A stretch of 64,000 nt of DNA from CAYNRA01 sp046296415 (GTDB lineage Bacteria; Bacteroidota; Bacteroidia; Cytophagales; Spirosomataceae), in assembly GCA_046296415.1 (NCBI GenBank), contig JBKBLN010000001.1:682001-746000 (forward strand). The letters are read 5' to 3'. The translations under genes were made by a program, and so were the position numbers. Every line of letters starts with the position of its first letter. Position 1 is the stretch's first letter. Under the pieces are notes generated by a model that saw only the letters and a list, made by a program, of their open reading frames with translations, was not told where the DNA came from and did no database searches. Shown here piece by piece: positions 33,819 through 42,418 of the stretch.

Positions 33819-35216
33819 ATGACGCGAAGGTGGTGGTGGCTGTGGATACTTATTGGATCTCCTGGAATTTTATTCTCCCAGGGGATAGGCGATTCCATTA
33901 TCGTGGAACCCGTGGAGTTTATTGGGAATCATAAAACCCAAACACGGATATTAGCCAGAGAAATGACCTTTCGAGCTGGAGACACCCTGTCGCTCGATCA
34001 ATTCAATCAGGAACTCGAGCGTAGTCGGCAGAATATTTTCAATCTTAATCTTTTTTTAACGGTTTCCTCTTGTGTGGAAATGACGGTGGACGGACGTATC
34101 ACTCCCGTCATTGAGGTGAAAGAGCGTTTGTATCTTCTAATCCTCCCCATCTTTTTCTTAGCCGATCGAAATTTTTCAGAATGGTGGTACGACCGGGGTC
34201 GTGATTTACGAAGAACCACCTATGGGGTCAATGCGCATCATGACAACCTAACCGGAAACAATGATCAACTCCAACTCAGAGCCTACGGTGGATTTGTCCC
34301 CTATTTGGAGTTATCCTATGGACGACCCTACATTGATCGTAGACAACGAATGGGGATTTCGGGTGGTATTTTTATGGCCACACAACGAACCATGGCTTTT
34401 CGTACCTGGAATGATAAGCTCGATTTTTTCCCCACCGAGGAACGCATGCGCGAGCGATCTGGCGCGTTTGTCCGGTATAATCTTCGCAATGGACTGTATC
34501 ATTTTCATACACTCCAGGCCAATTTTGCCCAAACCAAAATAGCGGATACCATTGCCCGTTTAAATCCTCATTATTTTTTGGACGGTAAGACAGAACAAAA
34601 AATAATTTCATTGACTTACGACTACCGAAAGGATACCCGAGACAATAAACAATATGCACTGACAGGGGATGTATTTTTCGCCCAATCAACCTTTCAACAT
34701 GTCATCCATGCGCCAATTCGATCGCTCTTTTCAATCCAGTCAGGGTATGTGAAGTATGGTGCGTTATCCAGTCGATGGTTTTGGGATGCCTCGATTCGAA
34801 TGCGCTGGTCTACACCCGTTTTGCAGCCCTATGCTCAGATTGTGGGACTGGGATTTGGCAATAATTTGGTTCGTGGGTACGAATTAAATGTCCTTGATGG
34901 GCAGGGTTTTGCTTTATTCAAGACCAACCTGAAATATAAGCTCATCAACCAAGTTTTTGATTTGAGTCGATGGATCAAGTTCCGACAATTCAATACTTTT
35001 CCTTTGGCAGGCTATGCCACCGTGTATGCAGATGCCGGCCGTGTGTGGAATCCGTACCCTGAAAAAAGCAATACCCAACTTGGCAATACCTGGTTGGTTG
35101 GTGGTGGCGCCGGGTTAGATATTATTTCTTTTTACAATACGATCGGACGAATCAATTATTCCATGAATCGCCAAGGGGAAGGACGTGTGTATTTTACGAT
35201 TGCGCGCGGATTTTAA
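33819..35216 (+). CDS. BamA/TamA-superfamily outer-membrane protein with one POTRA
   Basis: A 465-residue protein with a signal peptide (residues 1-20, ending at LFSQG). One POTRA-type domain at about 25-105 (VEFIGNHKTQTRILAREM, then FNLNLFLTVSSCVEM) is followed by a beta-barrel (about 110-465). The last strand ends in YFTIARGF, with the terminal Phe that outer-membrane assembly factors recognise. Unlike BamA, which has five POTRAs and is encoded at 47.6 kb, this protein is a short Omp85-type relative; its cargo is unknown. Its stop overlaps that of tatC (TTAA). Confidence 0.83.
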   Translation: MTRRWWWLWILIGSPGILFSQGIGDSIIVEPVEFIGNHKTQTRILAREMTFRAGDTLSLDQFNQELERSRQNIFNLNLFLTVSSCVEMTVDGRITPVIEVKERLYLLILPIFFLADRNFSEWWYDRGRDLRRTTYGVNAHHDNLTGNNDQLQLRAYGGFVPYLELSYGRPYIDRRQRMGISGGIFMATQRTMAFRTWNDKLDFFPTEERMRERSGAFVRYNLRNGLYHFHTLQANFAQTKIADTIARLNPHYFLDGKTEQKIISLTYDYRKDTRDNKQYALTGDVFFAQSTFQHVIHAPIRSLFSIQSGYVKYGALSSRWFWDASIRMRWSTPVLQPYAQIVGLGFGNNLVRGYELNVLDGQGFALFKTNLKYKLINQVFDLSRWIKFRQFNTFPLAGYATVYADAGRVWNPYPEKSNTQLGNTWLVGGGAGLDIISFYNTIGRINYSMNRQGEGRVYFTIARGF

Positions 35217-36073
35217 CCTTCTTTAGCGGCCTCCAATGCTTTGTTCTTCTCCACACGTTGGGCGACCAGAATACTGAGCTCAAATAAAAAGTATAAGGGG
35301 ATCGCAACTAATACCTGCGAAATCATGTCGGGGGAAGGAGTGATGATCGCAGCTACAATCAATATGACTACTACTGCATGCCGGCGGTAGGTTCGAAGAA
35401 ACAAGGCGGTTACCACCCCAATTTTTGATAAAACAAAGATGGCTATGGGCAACTGAAAGGCGATCCCACACGCGAGTGTAAGCGTAGCTAGAACGGAAAT
35501 GTAGGATTGGATGTCAAACTGATTTTCAATGCTGGGATCAATTTGAAAATTGACCAAGAAATTTATGGCAAAGGGAGCCACTATAAAATACCCAAAGGAA
35601 ACGCCAACGAAAAACAAGGAGGTTACATAAAACACAGCTCCGCGCGCAGCTTTTTTTTCTGTGATGTGCAGACCAGGCTTAATAAAACGCCATATTTCCC
35701 AAAAAACATAGGGAAAAGCGAATAACAATCCAATAATAGCTGAATAGGTTAACGCCATCATGAATTGTCCAGAAACCTCACGGCTCATCAAGGCAAAGTT
35801 CAGCTTATCCACGCAAAGGGAGCTTATTCCGGACAAGTCCCCTAATTTACAAAGCATACGGTAGGTCCAAAAGTCAGGTCGGGCGGGGGCTAGAATGATC
35901 TTATTGAATACATACCCTTTGAAAATCCAAGCGACAATCATAAATACCAAAATGGCACCCACTGAACGGATCAAGTGCCATCTCAATTCCTCGAGGTGTT
36001 CAATGAAGGTCATTTCCTTCTCGCCGCTGGGCTCGTCGTCGTAGTCTATGTAGGGAGTCTGATCTAATGCCAT
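35213..36073 (-). CDS. tatC: Sec-independent translocase TatC
   Basis: TatC is the substrate receptor of the twin-arginine path, exporting folded proteins. The 286-residue product has six helices; the N-terminal EMTFIEHLEELRWHLIRS contains the conserved glutamates and LR pair of the TatC signal-peptide site, and the SYxDIQSYI segment and FELSILVAQRVE end match the family. An insertion between helix 1 and 2 (about 50-90) is longer than in E. coli. tatA or tatB genes are not present nearby. A -7 element lies at 36105-36112. Confidence 0.95.
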   Translation of the reverse strand: MALDQTPYIDYDDEPSGEKEMTFIEHLEELRWHLIRSVGAILVFMIVAWIFKGYVFNKIILAPARPDFWTYRMLCKLGDLSGISSLCVDKLNFALMSREVSGQFMMALTYSAIIGLLFAFPYVFWEIWRFIKPGLHITEKKAARGAVFYVTSLFFVGVSFGYFIVAPFAINFLVNFQIDPSIENQFDIQSYISVLATLTLACGIAFQLPIAIFVLSKIGVVTALFLRTYRRHAVVVILIVAAIITPSPDMISQVLVAIPLYFLFELSILVAQRVEKNKALEAAKEG

Positions 36074-36104
36074 GGGTTTTCGTGGGATTGTAAATACGTC
36101 ACTG

Positions 36105-36112
36105 CAAATTTA
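36105..36112 (-). promoter_or_regulatory. Candidate -7 element for tatC
   Basis: Reads TAAATTTG on the minus strand, about 32 nt before the tatC ATG. No clear -33 TTG. Confidence 0.4.
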
Positions 36113-36229
36113 GGAAAAGACAAGCGATATTGGTACCGAAACTTTCCAAAGGATTCTGATGTAGGCGATTTGAGAATTCGGTGGGGAGTGCTTAACTTGT
36201 CTTTTATTCAACCGCCTACCAAGAAAAAT

Positions 36230-37930
36230 ATGAAAGAAGAGACTGTATACGATGTTATTGTCGTGGGTTCGGGCATCAGTGGTGGCTGGGCCGCCAAAGA
36301 ATTGACCGAGGCCGGGCTGTCGGTCTTGTTATTGGATCGGGGCCGAGACCTACCCCATGTTTCCGGGTATACCACCGCCAATGCCAATCCTTGGGATTTA
36401 CCCCACCGGGGCCGAATGACACGAGATTTAAAAGCCAAGTTTCCAATTCAAAGCATAGAGGGCAATTACCCAATCCACGAGGCCAATGCCGATTTTTGGC
36501 TACCCGAAGCCGAACAGCCGTATGTCCAAGAAGAACCGTTTGATTGGTTTCGTGCCTCGGTTGTAGGAGGGAAGTCGCTGCTCTGGGGGCGGCAAGTCTA
36601 CCGCTGGAGTGATCTTGATTTTGAAGCCAATCTCAAAGAAAATATAGCCATCGACTGGCCGATCCGGTACCGTGACCTCGAGCCCTGGTATACTTACGTG
36701 GAAAAGTTTGCTGGTGTAAGTGGGCAGTCACTGGGATTGCCTCATCTTCCAGATAGTGTCTTTCAACCTCCCATGCCTCTTAATTGTGTAGAACAGATGG
36801 TGCAAGCTAAGTTGAAAGAGGTTTATGGGAATTCCCGTGTATTAACCATCGGACGGGTGGCTCATATTACGGAAGCTACCGAGGAACAAAAGAAATTGGG
36901 TAGATCTAGCTGCCAATATCGGAATGCGTGCAGTCAAGGTTGTCCTTATGGGGCCTATTTCAGTACCCAATCGGCCACCTTACCCGCGGCACAACGAACG
37001 GGTAAACTGACGGTTCGCCCACATTCCTTGGTCACTCAGCTACTCTTTGATCAAGCCAAAGGGAAAGCTTCGGGAGTTGAAGTACTGGATACACAAACTA
37101 AAGCCTTGCATCGATTTTCATCACGCCTGATTTTCTTGAATGCTTCCACTGTGGGTACTACACAGATTTTGTTGCAATCTACGTCTAGTCGGTTCCCTAA
37201 TGGATTCGGGAACGATTCGGGTATGCTCGGTCGAAATGTGATGGACCACCACTCTCGGGTGAATATTTCAGGTAAAATACCCGGTTGGGAACAATACATT
37301 ACCTTTGGCCGGCGTGCCAATGGGATCTTCATACCCAGGTATCGAAACATCGGTTCGGATCAACGGAATTACCTTCGAGGCTTCGATTTTCAAGGCGGTG
37401 GGGGGCGTGGTCGTGGTGCTCAAGCTACAGCCGACTTCGGGGCCAGCTTGAAAGCCGCCCAGTCCTCTTGGGGCGAGTGGTACTTTGGTCTCAGTGGTTG
37501 GGGTGAAATGCTACCCTACGAAGACAATACAATCTCTCTTCATCCTACACTTAAAGACTTGTATGGACTTCCTCAACTGGTCATGAAAGCCTCCATCAAA
37601 GAAAATGAACAATTGATGCGCGATGAAATGGCCCAAGATGCAATGGAAATGATGGAACTTATCGGTGCTCACGATATCAAACTAACCAAATTGGATCAAC
37701 CTCCTGTAGGTCGTTCGAAACACGAAATGGGGACTGCTCGGATGGGCCGAGACCCCAAAACGTCTGTCTTGAATGCATTCAATCAAATCTGGGGAAGTCC
37801 CAATGTTTTCATCACCGATGGTTCTGCCATGACGTCCTCGAGTTGTGTGAATCCCTCCCTGACCTACATGGCTCTGACAGCCCGCGCTTGTGCATATGCC
37901 ATCGATCAGTTAAAGAAACAAAACCTATGA
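36230..37930 (+). CDS. GMC-family oxidoreductase with C-x5-C-x3-C motif
   Basis: A 566-residue flavoprotein starting at the ATG at 36230 (MKEETVYDVIVVGSG); an earlier in-frame codon at 36170 adds a non-homologous stretch. The dinucleotide fold GSGISGGWAAKEL and the C-terminal HEMGTARMG and CVNPSLTYMALTARA are typical for glucose-methanol-choline dehydrogenases. Cys228, Cys234 and Cys238 form C-x5-C-x3-C, as in FAD-glucose dehydrogenases that bind a [3Fe-4S] cluster. No signal peptide is evident, and no small subunit or cytochrome gene is adjacent. It is translationally coupled with the EamA gene (ATGA overlap). Substrate: possibly a sugar or sugar alcohol. Confidence 0.88.
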   Translation: MKEETVYDVIVVGSGISGGWAAKELTEAGLSVLLLDRGRDLPHVSGYTTANANPWDLPHRGRMTRDLKAKFPIQSIEGNYPIHEANADFWLPEAEQPYVQEEPFDWFRASVVGGKSLLWGRQVYRWSDLDFEANLKENIAIDWPIRYRDLEPWYTYVEKFAGVSGQSLGLPHLPDSVFQPPMPLNCVEQMVQAKLKEVYGNSRVLTIGRVAHITEATEEQKKLGRSSCQYRNACSQGCPYGAYFSTQSATLPAAQRTGKLTVRPHSLVTQLLFDQAKGKASGVEVLDTQTKALHRFSSRLIFLNASTVGTTQILLQSTSSRFPNGFGNDSGMLGRNVMDHHSRVNISGKIPGWEQYITFGRRANGIFIPRYRNIGSDQRNYLRGFDFQGGGGRGRGAQATADFGASLKAAQSSWGEWYFGLSGWGEMLPYEDNTISLHPTLKDLYGLPQLVMKASIKENEQLMRDEMAQDAMEMMELIGAHDIKLTKLDQPPVGRSKHEMGTARMGRDPKTSVLNAFNQIWGSPNVFITDGSAMTSSSCVNPSLTYMALTARACAYAIDQLKKQNL

Positions 37931-38814
37931 TATCAGAGAAAGGAAAAGATTTTTTATTTCTACATGCCATTGTCGTGATTTTAGGTTTTACAGCCATCTT
38001 AGGAAAATTAATTGAGCTCCCTGCAACCGGTGTTGTTTTTTTTCGGACTGCCATCGCGGGTGGACTCTTAGGATTAAGCCTCCTCTTCAATGCCGATACC
38101 CAAGCGTATGCCCGAAGAGGAATAATCAAGTTGTTGGGGGCGGGATTCGTCTTAGGCATTCATTGGATCTGTTTCTTTGGTTCAGCCAAATGGGCCACCG
38201 TTGCAGTTAGTCTGGTAACATTCTCTACCACTTCTTTTTTCACAACCCTCTTGTCCCCTTTTTTTACTAAAAAACCAATCAATCGAATCGAACTCCTCTT
38301 GGGTCTCGGAGTAGTCTTGGGTGTTTACTTGGTCTTTCGATTTGAGGGTGACTATGTGGCCGGAATATTGATCGGTCTAGTGGGTGCTTTGCTAGCCGCT
38401 CTTTTTTCACATATCAATGCACACCTTACCCAGGAATTTCCACTCCGTACACTCACATTCTTTCAATTGGCAGGCGCTTGTATTCCTGCCGGGGTAAGTT
38501 GGGCCTTAGATCCAACCGGGGTTTGGCCAAATTCCTCTGATTGGGGGTGGTTGATTTTATTGGGCGCTGGTTGTACTATTGGCCCTTATTTGGGAATGGC
38601 TTATTTACTTCGTCGAATTTCGCCATTTACCCTCAATTTGAGTATCAATATGGAACCCCTGTATGGAATCGGACTTGCCTACCTTATCTTTGGCGATACC
38701 GAAAAAATGAATTTAGGATTCTATCTGGGCGGAATTTGTATTTTAATCACCGTTTTTGGCTATCCTCTCTGGATGGCCTGGCAGGAAAGAAAAAAAGCTA
38801 CCACCCAAAGGTGA
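37927..38814 (+). CDS. EamA family transporter (DMT superfamily)
   Basis: A 295-residue membrane protein with about ten helices in two EamA repeats (about 8-140 and 150-285). The ATG at 37927 overlaps the GMC stop by four bases, so both genes are read together; an earlier start would lie inside the GMC gene. The family outline is visible in ILGFTAILGKLI and in the second repeat GLVGALLAALFSHINAHL. EamA carriers export metabolites such as amino acids; coupling with the oxidoreductase hints at removal of its product. A hairpin overlapping the stop terminates transcription. Confidence 0.85.
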   Translation: MISEKGKDFLFLHAIVVILGFTAILGKLIELPATGVVFFRTAIAGGLLGLSLLFNADTQAYARRGIIKLLGAGFVLGIHWICFFGSAKWATVAVSLVTFSTTSFFTTLLSPFFTKKPINRIELLLGLGVVLGVYLVFRFEGDYVAGILIGLVGALLAALFSHINAHLTQEFPLRTLTFFQLAGACIPAGVSWALDPTGVWPNSSDWGWLILLGAGCTIGPYLGMAYLLRRISPFTLNLSINMEPLYGIGLAYLIFGDTEKMNLGFYLGGICILITVFGYPLWMAWQERKKATTQR

Positions 38815-38825
38815 TAGCTTTTTTT
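38788..38825. terminator. Bidirectional terminator between the EamA gene and rpmE2
   Basis: AAGCTACCACC with GGTGATAGCTT (one mismatch), flanked by an A-run and a T-run on either side. It includes the EamA stop codon and serves both convergent genes. Confidence 0.85.
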
Positions 38826-38843
38826 CTTGAAAGACGGTTAGAA

Positions 38844-39092
38844 TTATTTCACACCGTAACGCTTTCTAAACTTGTCTACACGTCCAGCAGTATCTACCAA
38901 GATAGACTTACCGGTGTAAAACGGATGTGACTCCGAGCTCACTTCAAGTTTGTAAACAGGGTACTCTTTTCCATCTTCCCATACCAAAGTTTCACCTTTT
39001 GTATCGACGCATGAACGAGTTTTGAATTTGAAATCAGAGGTCAAGTCCCAGAAAATGATCTCTCTGTAATTTGGATGAATGTCCTTTTTCAT
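38844..39092 (-). CDS. rpmE2: Ribosomal protein L31 type B
   Basis: An 82-residue L31 (bL31) with opening MKKDIHPNYREIIFWD, the middle KTRSCVDT and the end HPFYTGKSILVDTAGRVDKF that are standard for the zinc-free form: the CxxC zinc pairs of type A are absent, with only one Cys visible. Type B proteins can replace the zinc-bound form under zinc limitation, but in many Bacteroidota this is the only copy. Its promoter (39139-39169) matches the -33/-7 consensus exactly, and the bidirectional terminator lies just after the stop, so it is monocistronic. Confidence 0.96.
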   Translation of the reverse strand: MKKDIHPNYREIIFWDLTSDFKFKTRSCVDTKGETLVWEDGKEYPVYKLEVSSESHPFYTGKSILVDTAGRVDKFRKRYGVK

Positions 39093-39138
39093 TGGTATCT
39101 CTATCTTATATTCCGTACATTGTATTCCAACCGGGCTG

Positions 39139-39169
39139 CAAAGTTAACGAGATATTTCTTTTAATCAAA
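39139..39169 (-). promoter_or_regulatory. Promoter for rpmE2
   Basis: TTTG, 19-nt spacer, TAACTTTG on the minus strand. This is the closest match to the Bacteroidota consensus in the window; the leader would be about 40 nt. Confidence 0.75.
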
Positions 39170-39194
39170 TCGTTACCTACAATTTTATGTGTTG

Positions 39195-40286
39195 TTAGGG
39201 TTCAAGCTCTTTTAAAGCGTCTACCAAAGTTTCCATTTCGTAAAAGGAAGTAGCCGGAAAATTAGCGATTCGGATTTGACTTTCTTTCTTGGCACCATAG
39301 CCGGGTCCGATGATTAAATTTTTTTGTCGCATTCGGTCCACGACGAGAGCTGAATCTATTTTACAATCTGCCACTGCCACGGTGGCGGATCGATGTTGAT
39401 TTTCCTTAACGGCAGGTTGAAATAAAGCGCTGTACTCCATGTAGTCATACAGCATTTTGGCTTTTTGTTTGGTTTCTTCTTGGATGGTGGATCGACCTTT
39501 TCGATTTAAATCTTCGGCGATCTTTCCCAAAAGATAAATCAATAGCACATTGGGTGTAGCGGGAGTTTGGTAGATTTTACTCTGTTCCCAAAGGCTGGGT
39601 AAGTCGTGATGCGCCCCTAGAGACAATCCTTTTTGGTCTCGGAGTGCGAACGCTTTTTCTAAACAGGCCTCATTGGCGATCCAGACGCCGAGCCCTGCTG
39701 GAAGTCCAAACGCTTTTTGAACCGAAAAAAAGGCAGTGTCAACTAAATTGAAATCCAGTGCGGGAATTGGGGCAGACGAAACCATATCGACGGCGACCAA
39801 TTTCTGACTATTGGATCGTTTCACTTTGTGAATGTCAACCTCCCTCATTTGTACACCCGTTGAGGTTTCATTTTGAGTAAGGCAAATCACCTCGGCATAG
39901 GCTGGAATGTCTAAATCTTGTGCAAAAAAGCCTTCTCCTGCTGGTTTAACCACTTGAAGAGCATTTTTTTGAAGTGCCTCTGCATATTGGAAGAACTTTT
40001 TTGAAAAGGACCCATTCACAGCATGGAAACTTTCAAACTCAACTAAATTAAGAAGAATTCGTTCCCAGATCTCAGAGGCCGATCCCGTAAACATAATCGC
40101 AGAGGAGGCCGGAATATCCATTAAAATACGGAGTTGCTCGTCTGTATGTTGGTGGATCTTCTTGTAGGCCGCGCTCCGATGGGAAATGGAACCAATTTGA
40201 TTCTCCATGGCCTCCGCAAGGTGCTTGCTAACCGTTGGGTATAGAGCCGCAGGGCCCGCTGTAAAATAGGTTTTGTAGGTCGCCAT
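39195..40286 (-). CDS. SerC-like class V aminotransferase
   Basis: A PLP enzyme of 363 residues from the ATG at 40286, which has GGAG 8 nt upstream and gives MATYKTYFTAGPAALYP. The PLP lysine is in FFSVQKAFGLPAGLG and the phosphate-binding section is GSASEIWERI with GSFSKKFF. It resembles phosphoserine aminotransferase and is one of the SerC-like or alanine-glyoxylate-type members that Bacteroidota carry; no serA is adjacent in this window, so the substrate is not certain. Stop is followed by the rpmE2 promoter region 90 nt away, and an untranscribed AT-rich gap of 200 nt lies upstream. Confidence 0.82.
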   Translation of the reverse strand: MATYKTYFTAGPAALYPTVSKHLAEAMENQIGSISHRSAAYKKIHQHTDEQLRILMDIPASSAIMFTGSASEIWERILLNLVEFESFHAVNGSFSKKFFQYAEALQKNALQVVKPAGEGFFAQDLDIPAYAEVICLTQNETSTGVQMREVDIHKVKRSNSQKLVAVDMVSSAPIPALDFNLVDTAFFSVQKAFGLPAGLGVWIANEACLEKAFALRDQKGLSLGAHHDLPSLWEQSKIYQTPATPNVLLIYLLGKIAEDLNRKGRSTIQEETKQKAKMLYDYMEYSALFQPAVKENQHRSATVAVADCKIDSALVVDRMRQKNLIIGPGYGAKKESQIRIANFPATSFYEMETLVDALKELEP

Positions 40287-40486
40287 TTTCAGTTCTCCAA
40301 TTTTGCCTTTAAAGCTACATAAATTCACCTTGTACCCAGAAATGAATCCCTGAATTGTTAAAAAATTACTAAGATTAATTCTATATTAAGGTCAATTCAA
40401 AAAAAAATAAGTAAAACCCGAATCCAATTCATTTCAATTGAAGTTATTTAGCGGATTGGAATACTGACAAAACTACTTATCCCACG

Positions 40487-41017
40487 ATGAAAAAGTCAAC
40501 TATAACTAAACTGCCCGCTTTCTTCGACCGATACATTCATTTGGTGGAGGACATGGATATCATTGAAGCCTTACAAACGTACCGTCCCACAGCTGTTTTG
40601 TCAGATTTGGAGTCTTTGCTCGCCTTGGAGGATCGAGTCTATTTGCCCGGAAAATGGACGGTAAAATCCATCCTTCAACACATGATCGATACGGAGCGAA
40701 TTATGACGTACCGGGCTCTGCGCTTTGCACGTAAGGATACCACCATTCTCCCCGGTTTTGACGAGGAGTGGTATGGAAAACATGCAGAGGCCGATTTTCG
40801 GACGGTAGAGGATTTAATTGCCGAATTTGCCTTTGTACGGGAATCCACAATTGCTCTGTTTCAAAGTTTTAACGAAGATATGTTGAAACAAAAAGGCGAA
40901 ACGTTTGTGGGAACCATAACAGTCTTGTCACTCGGGTTTGTCATTGTTGGGCATCTCCTCCACCATCGCCGTGTTTTGGATGAGCGCTACCTCCCTTTGT
41001 TGGACTCAACTCTTTGA
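40487..41017 (+). CDS. DinB family protein
   Basis: A 176-residue four-helix DinB-like protein (DinB_2). His residues likely to bind metal occur in ILQHMIDTER near 65 and in HLLHHRRVLDERY near 157-170. Enzymes of this fold include thiol S-transferases using bacillithiol or mycothiol, and some metal-dependent hydrolases; no thiol system is visible in the window. The stop overlaps the convergent FAD amine oxidase gene by 12 bases. The upstream region is AT rich without a clear -33/-7 pair. Confidence 0.85.
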   Translation: MKKSTITKLPAFFDRYIHLVEDMDIIEALQTYRPTAVLSDLESLLALEDRVYLPGKWTVKSILQHMIDTERIMTYRALRFARKDTTILPGFDEEWYGKHAEADFRTVEDLIAEFAFVRESTIALFQSFNEDMLKQKGETFVGTITVLSLGFVIVGHLLHHRRVLDERYLPLLDSTL

Positions 41018-42241
41018 TTGAGCCAATTCGTCAAGGATTTTTTGGGCCACCAAACGCCCGCTTTTCATCGCCGCATTCAAGGAAGGGTAGAGTAGGTAAT
41101 CACCACATTTAAATAGGCCTGGACGAACTTCCGAATTTTCTGCTGAACTGCCTGGACCCATAAATGACAAGGCTTGAGGAATGTGATACGAACGAAGGAA
41201 AGTCCATTGATCGACTTCATCGCCTACCAGTCCCCTCATTTCATCACGGATTTGTTCTGGCTCAGCGGGCAACGAGGTGATGGAAATGAGGTGTTGACCC
41301 GCCGGAGCATACGACGGTTGTACCAATGAAGGTACCGTCCAGTGCCGGATCAACCCGTCGGGTTCGGCCACCAACCTTAAAATCGGATCATGTGTGCCTG
41401 GTATGCTGGACGCTGCAAAATAGGTGCAGGTAGTTCCAAGATACGATCTTTTTGAATTTTCCTGAAGCCATGTATCGGCTTGCCTTGCATCGGTGGCTAA
41501 AACCAGCCAAGTTGCTTCAATTTGTTCACCGGTTTCTAAAGTAATCACATGATTGTCGATCGAACGAACACGGGTATTGAGCCGAATGGAATCGGATGGC
41601 AGTTGTTCGGCAATTCCGGTGGGGATGCCCATGATACCGTCTTTAGGTAGGACGGCTTGGCCGCTAAAAAACTTTTGGAAAACAAATTGAAAAAAACGGC
41701 TCGAGGTTTGCAGGTCAAACTCTAAAAAAACACCCCCAAAGAAAGGCTTAAAGAAATTTTGAACAATTTTGGAGGAGAAGCCTCGCTTTTCAAGGAATTC
41801 TAGAGTAGAAATTCCGGGTTGAGTTAAAAGATCTTCCTCTCGAAACGTACTTGTTTTTCGGATCAATTGGTATAACCTAATTTTATCTAAAAAACTACCG
41901 ATTGGGGAGAATAACATCGAGAAAATCCGAGTCGGGTGCTGAAAGGGATTATCTAGGCGGAGGATACTTTTTTCGGTTTGTATTTCCGCGCCTGAACGAA
42001 ATGCCCGCAAACCCAGGGATTTCTTGGAAAAAAGAGGTTTAATTTCAGGATACTCAGAGAGTAGAACTTGAAATCCTCGATCCAATAAGAAGCCATCGAC
42101 ATGATCTGTTTGCACACGGCCACCAACACGATCGTCTGCTTCATACAAAGTAAAAGGCACGCCTGCTTGGTGAAGGTACCAAGCACAAGTTAAACCAGAC
42201 ACGCCACCACCAATAATATGAACCATTTTTTGTTTAGACAT
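41006..42241 (-). CDS. FAD-dependent amine oxidase/phytoene-desaturase-like protein
   Basis: A 411-residue flavoprotein. The Rossmann dinucleotide fold is HIIGGGVSGLTCAWYLHQAG, followed by YEADDRVGGRVQTDHVDGFLLDRGFQVLL, which is typical for amine oxidases, protoporphyrinogen oxidases and carotenoid desaturases. The C-terminal FAD segment ends in YPSLNAAMKSGRLVAQKIL. The substrate is unresolved; related Bacteroidota proteins are simply named NAD(P)/FAD-dependent oxidoreductases. It overlaps dinB's stop by 12 nt, and diverges from the alpha/beta hydrolase gene over 177 nt. Confidence 0.82.
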   Translation of the reverse strand: MSKQKMVHIIGGGVSGLTCAWYLHQAGVPFTLYEADDRVGGRVQTDHVDGFLLDRGFQVLLSEYPEIKPLFSKKSLGLRAFRSGAEIQTEKSILRLDNPFQHPTRIFSMLFSPIGSFLDKIRLYQLIRKTSTFREEDLLTQPGISTLEFLEKRGFSSKIVQNFFKPFFGGVFLEFDLQTSSRFFQFVFQKFFSGQAVLPKDGIMGIPTGIAEQLPSDSIRLNTRVRSIDNHVITLETGEQIEATWLVLATDARQADTWLQENSKRSYLGTTCTYFAASSIPGTHDPILRLVAEPDGLIRHWTVPSLVQPSYAPAGQHLISITSLPAEPEQIRDEMRGLVGDEVDQWTFLRSYHIPQALSFMGPGSSAENSEVRPGLFKCGDYLLYPSLNAAMKSGRLVAQKILDELAQSKS

Positions 42242-42404
42242 AGTGGAATATTTACCTTTTGGTTAACACATTTCAGTCCATAAAGTTACGGGGCTTATGG
42301 ATAAATGTTTTGAATTTTCAATAATTAACCTGTATTTTGCCCAAAAGAACACGTTAACAAATTGATATAACCACAAGATTTTCAAGCAACGAGAATCTGT
42401 TATC

Positions 42405-42410
42405 AGGAGG
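42405..42410 (+). promoter_or_regulatory. Perfect AGGAGG Shine-Dalgarno before the alpha/beta hydrolase
   Basis: Lies 8 nt ahead of the ATG at 42419. Such strong sites are rare in Bacteroidota, whose 30S subunits often hide the anti-Shine-Dalgarno. Confidence 0.7.
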
Positions 42411-42418
42411 AAGTAATT

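Noticed and set aside
36170..36229. Upstream start of the GMC gene
   Set aside because: The extra 20 residues show no signal peptide or homology; the next ATG starts the FAD fold directly.
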